Position numbers and translations under genes: made by a program. A stretch of DNA of 7,041 nucleotides from assembly GCA_030833265.1 (NCBI GenBank), contig JAURHO010000081.1, positions 1 through 7,041 on the forward strand, in the 5' to 3' direction. The stretch is from Crocinitomicaceae bacterium. Lineage in GTDB: Bacteria > Bacteroidota > Bacteroidia > Flavobacteriales_D > Crocinitomicaceae. The notes beneath the pieces were generated by a model that saw nothing but the letters and a program-made list of their open reading frames with translations, had not been told where the DNA came from and ran no database searches. Shown piece by piece: positions 5,863-7,041 of the stretch. Positions within the stretch are counted from its first letter, which is position 1, and each line of letters starts with the position of its first letter.

Positions 5863-6548
5863 TGAAAAAAAAGATCACCATTGCAATTGACGGTTTTGCT
5901 GCCTGCGGTAAAAGCACCCTTGCTAAAGACCTCGCAAAAGCTTTGGGCTACACCTTTATAGACACCGGCGCGATGTATCGCGCCGTTGCTTTTTATTGCT
6001 TGGAGCATCAGCTCATTTCTGAAGATGGTATTTTAAATACCGAACAAATCGACGCTGCATTACCGCTTATTTCAATAGAATTGAGTTCGGATCAAAAAGT
6101 ATGGTTGAATCAAAAAGATGTCACCCAAGAGATCCGAACCCCAAAAGTTGCTGGCATTGTTTCAAAAATCGCCTCCATTAAAGCGGTCAGAATAAAACTG
6201 GTTGAGCAGCAACAAGCCATGGGTAGCCAAGGTGGCATTGTGATGGACGGCCGAGATATTGCTTCTGTGGTATTTCCAAAGGCAGAGCTCAAACTATTTG
6301 TTAGGGCTTCAGATGAAGTCAGGACACAACGACGCTTGGCCGAGCTGCAGGCAAAAGGCGAATCCATGAGTGAAGCCGATGTATTGGCCAATTTGAAATC
6401 AAGAGACTTACAAGATAGCACGCGCGAGGAAAGTCCATTGATACAAGTACCCGAAGCTATTGTACTCGACACTTCATCGCATACGCGCGAATCTCAGTTA
6501 GAATGGGCGTTGGAAATTGCCAATCAGCTGCTCGAAGAAAAAGAATAA
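5862..6548 (+). CDS. cmk: Cytidylate kinase (CMP/dCMP kinase)
   Basis: The enzyme phosphorylates CMP and dCMP with ATP in pyrimidine nucleotide recycling. Its 228 residues match the family length (about 225). The P-loop is GFAACGKST (11-19), a Bacteroidota-like variant of the common GPSGSGKST, with the essential Gly16-Lys17-Ser18 kept. TGAMYRA (35-41) is a substrate-binding motif. The MDGRDIASVVFP segment (128-139) matches the DGRDIGTVVFP signature, with the usual GT replaced by AS. RDLQDSTREESPL (181-193) is the RDxxDSxRxxxPL lid and CMP-binding motif. The ATG shares its A with the stop codon of the upstream GAPDH gene (TAATG), so translation is probably coupled by termination-reinitiation. 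No separate promoter or terminator lies between the two genes. Confidence 0.96.
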   Translation: MKKKITIAIDGFAACGKSTLAKDLAKALGYTFIDTGAMYRAVAFYCLEHQLISEDGILNTEQIDAALPLISIELSSDQKVWLNQKDVTQEIRTPKVAGIVSKIASIKAVRIKLVEQQQAMGSQGGIVMDGRDIASVVFPKAELKLFVRASDEVRTQRRLAELQAKGESMSEADVLANLKSRDLQDSTREESPLIQVPEAIVLDTSSHTRESQLEWALEIANQLLEEKE

Positions 6549-6579
6549 TTGATATCGAATCTTAAGAATTCGAAATCAA
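6549..6579. terminator. Imperfect hairpin between convergent genes, possible bidirectional terminator
   Basis: TTGATATCGAAT (6549-6560) pairs with ATTCGAAATCAA (6568-6579) around a 7-nt loop, 11 of 12 positions with one A-A mismatch. It starts right after the cmk stop. The flank on the plus strand is T-rich but broken (ATTTCTTATT). On the minus strand TTATTCTTTTTCTT follows. The AT-rich stem makes it a weaker terminator than the other two in the window. Confidence 0.55.
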
Positions 6580-6584
6580 ATTTC

Positions 6585-7041
6585 TTATTGATACCCTATT
6601 AAGGCAAATACAGAAAAAGAAGACAACCAGTGGTCGATGTCGTAGTTGCCTTTTCCAATGCTTTCTTGTGCGTAATCCCACATGTCGTTCATGCTTTTTA
6701 CCCAAATGGCTTTAGTCGTTTCATCGAGGGATCCTGCTGGTAAACTCATGAGCATCCCGTTTAAACACCAAATACGATTGAGGTGGTAACCATCCCAATG
6801 TGATTCATAGCCATCGTGCTTATCTGTCTTTTTAATTTGTAAATCTTTGGCAACACTGTTGGCATCAAGTAAGCCAGGCGCAAAGTTTTTGAGCCATTTT
6901 ACGTATGCTTCAGGCTCATATACTTTACGCATAAGGTCTGTGACCAACAAAGATGCTGACATGAAATCATACTCGAAAGGCTCAGCGCGCAAAGGTGCTT
7001 TGGTCATGCTTCCAAAGTACTTCTTGCTGGCTTTTAACACG
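6585..7041 (-). CDS. C-terminal part of a DUF2891-like protein (cut by window edge)
   Basis: The open frame enters from the right edge and ends at TAA (6585-6587), leaving about 151 codons of the C-terminus. The first whole codon in the window reads GTG but lies mid-protein, so the true start is outside. Two segments resemble the DUF2891 family as I recall it. One is HWDGYHLNRIWCLNG (near 6756-6800), like the family's H-x-DGLNLSRAWC. The other is IDHWLSSFSVFALIGY (near 6588-6635), like HWLASFAVYAL. The region between is helical, with conserved Trp and aromatic residues. The biochemical role of the family is not known to me, and I assign no function. It converges on cmk and has no evident link to it. 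A signal peptide cannot be assessed because the N-terminus is missing. Confidence 0.65.
   Translation of the reverse strand, partial: VLKASKKYFGSMTKAPLRAEPFEYDFMSASLLVTDLMRKVYEPEAYVKWLKNFAPGLLDANSVAKDLQIKKTDKHDGYESHWDGYHLNRIWCLNGMLMSLPAGSLDETTKAIWVKSMNDMWDYAQESIGKGNYDIDHWLSSFSVFALIGYQ

Noticed and set aside
6110..6472. 120-codon open frame antisense to cmk
   Set aside because: It is a shadow frame with no recognisable domain and no promoter or separate context; cmk motifs account for the sequence.
1..7041. A novel defence, mobile or biosynthetic system
   Set aside because: All coding capacity is accounted for by conserved housekeeping genes plus one edge-cut DUF2891-like gene; no insertion-sequence ends, CRISPR-like repeats, toxin-antitoxin pair or structured RNA was seen.

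Overview
This window reads as an ordinary chromosomal housekeeping segment of a member of the Bacteroidota, probably Flavobacteriales-like. The main reasons are the 288-residue primary sigma factor that lacks region 1.1, the GAPDH with a roughly 130-residue N-terminal extension, the Do-type protease ending in an aromatic/Gly-rich tail, and start codons preceded by A-rich rather than Shine-Dalgarno leaders. No species can be named from the sequence alone.

Left part, minus strand (1-1716): dapF (diaminopimelate epimerase), a GNAT acetyltransferase and the N-terminal part of mltG (endolytic murein transglycosylase) form a tight cluster read right to left. The genes overlap by 17 and 22 nt. The two named enzymes both serve peptidoglycan: DapF makes meso-diaminopimelate for the peptide stem and for lysine, and MltG cleaves nascent glycan strands. 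mltG runs off the left edge.

Middle, plus strand (1836-4335): a 119-nt divergent spacer separates dapF from a Do/DegQ-family periplasmic serine protease with two PDZ domains. Its intrinsic terminator begins inside the last codons and carries the stop codon in the hairpin loop. Next is the primary sigma factor rpoD, with its own leader and its own strong intrinsic terminator.

Right part (4417-7041): a GapB-like long GAPDH and cytidylate kinase (cmk) overlap by one base (TAATG) and are almost certainly cotranscribed. Convergent to them, after a 36-nt gap holding an imperfect hairpin, is the 3' end of a gene resembling the DUF2891 family, cut by the right edge.

No mobile element, CRISPR array, tRNA, rRNA or riboswitch is visible, and no stretch over 300 nt lacks a gene. 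I found no convincing new biological system. The points worth a second look are modest: the cofactor-site changes in the GAPDH, the terminator embedded in the protease 3' end, the very short space between the rpoD terminator and the GAPDH start, and small repeats in leader regions.
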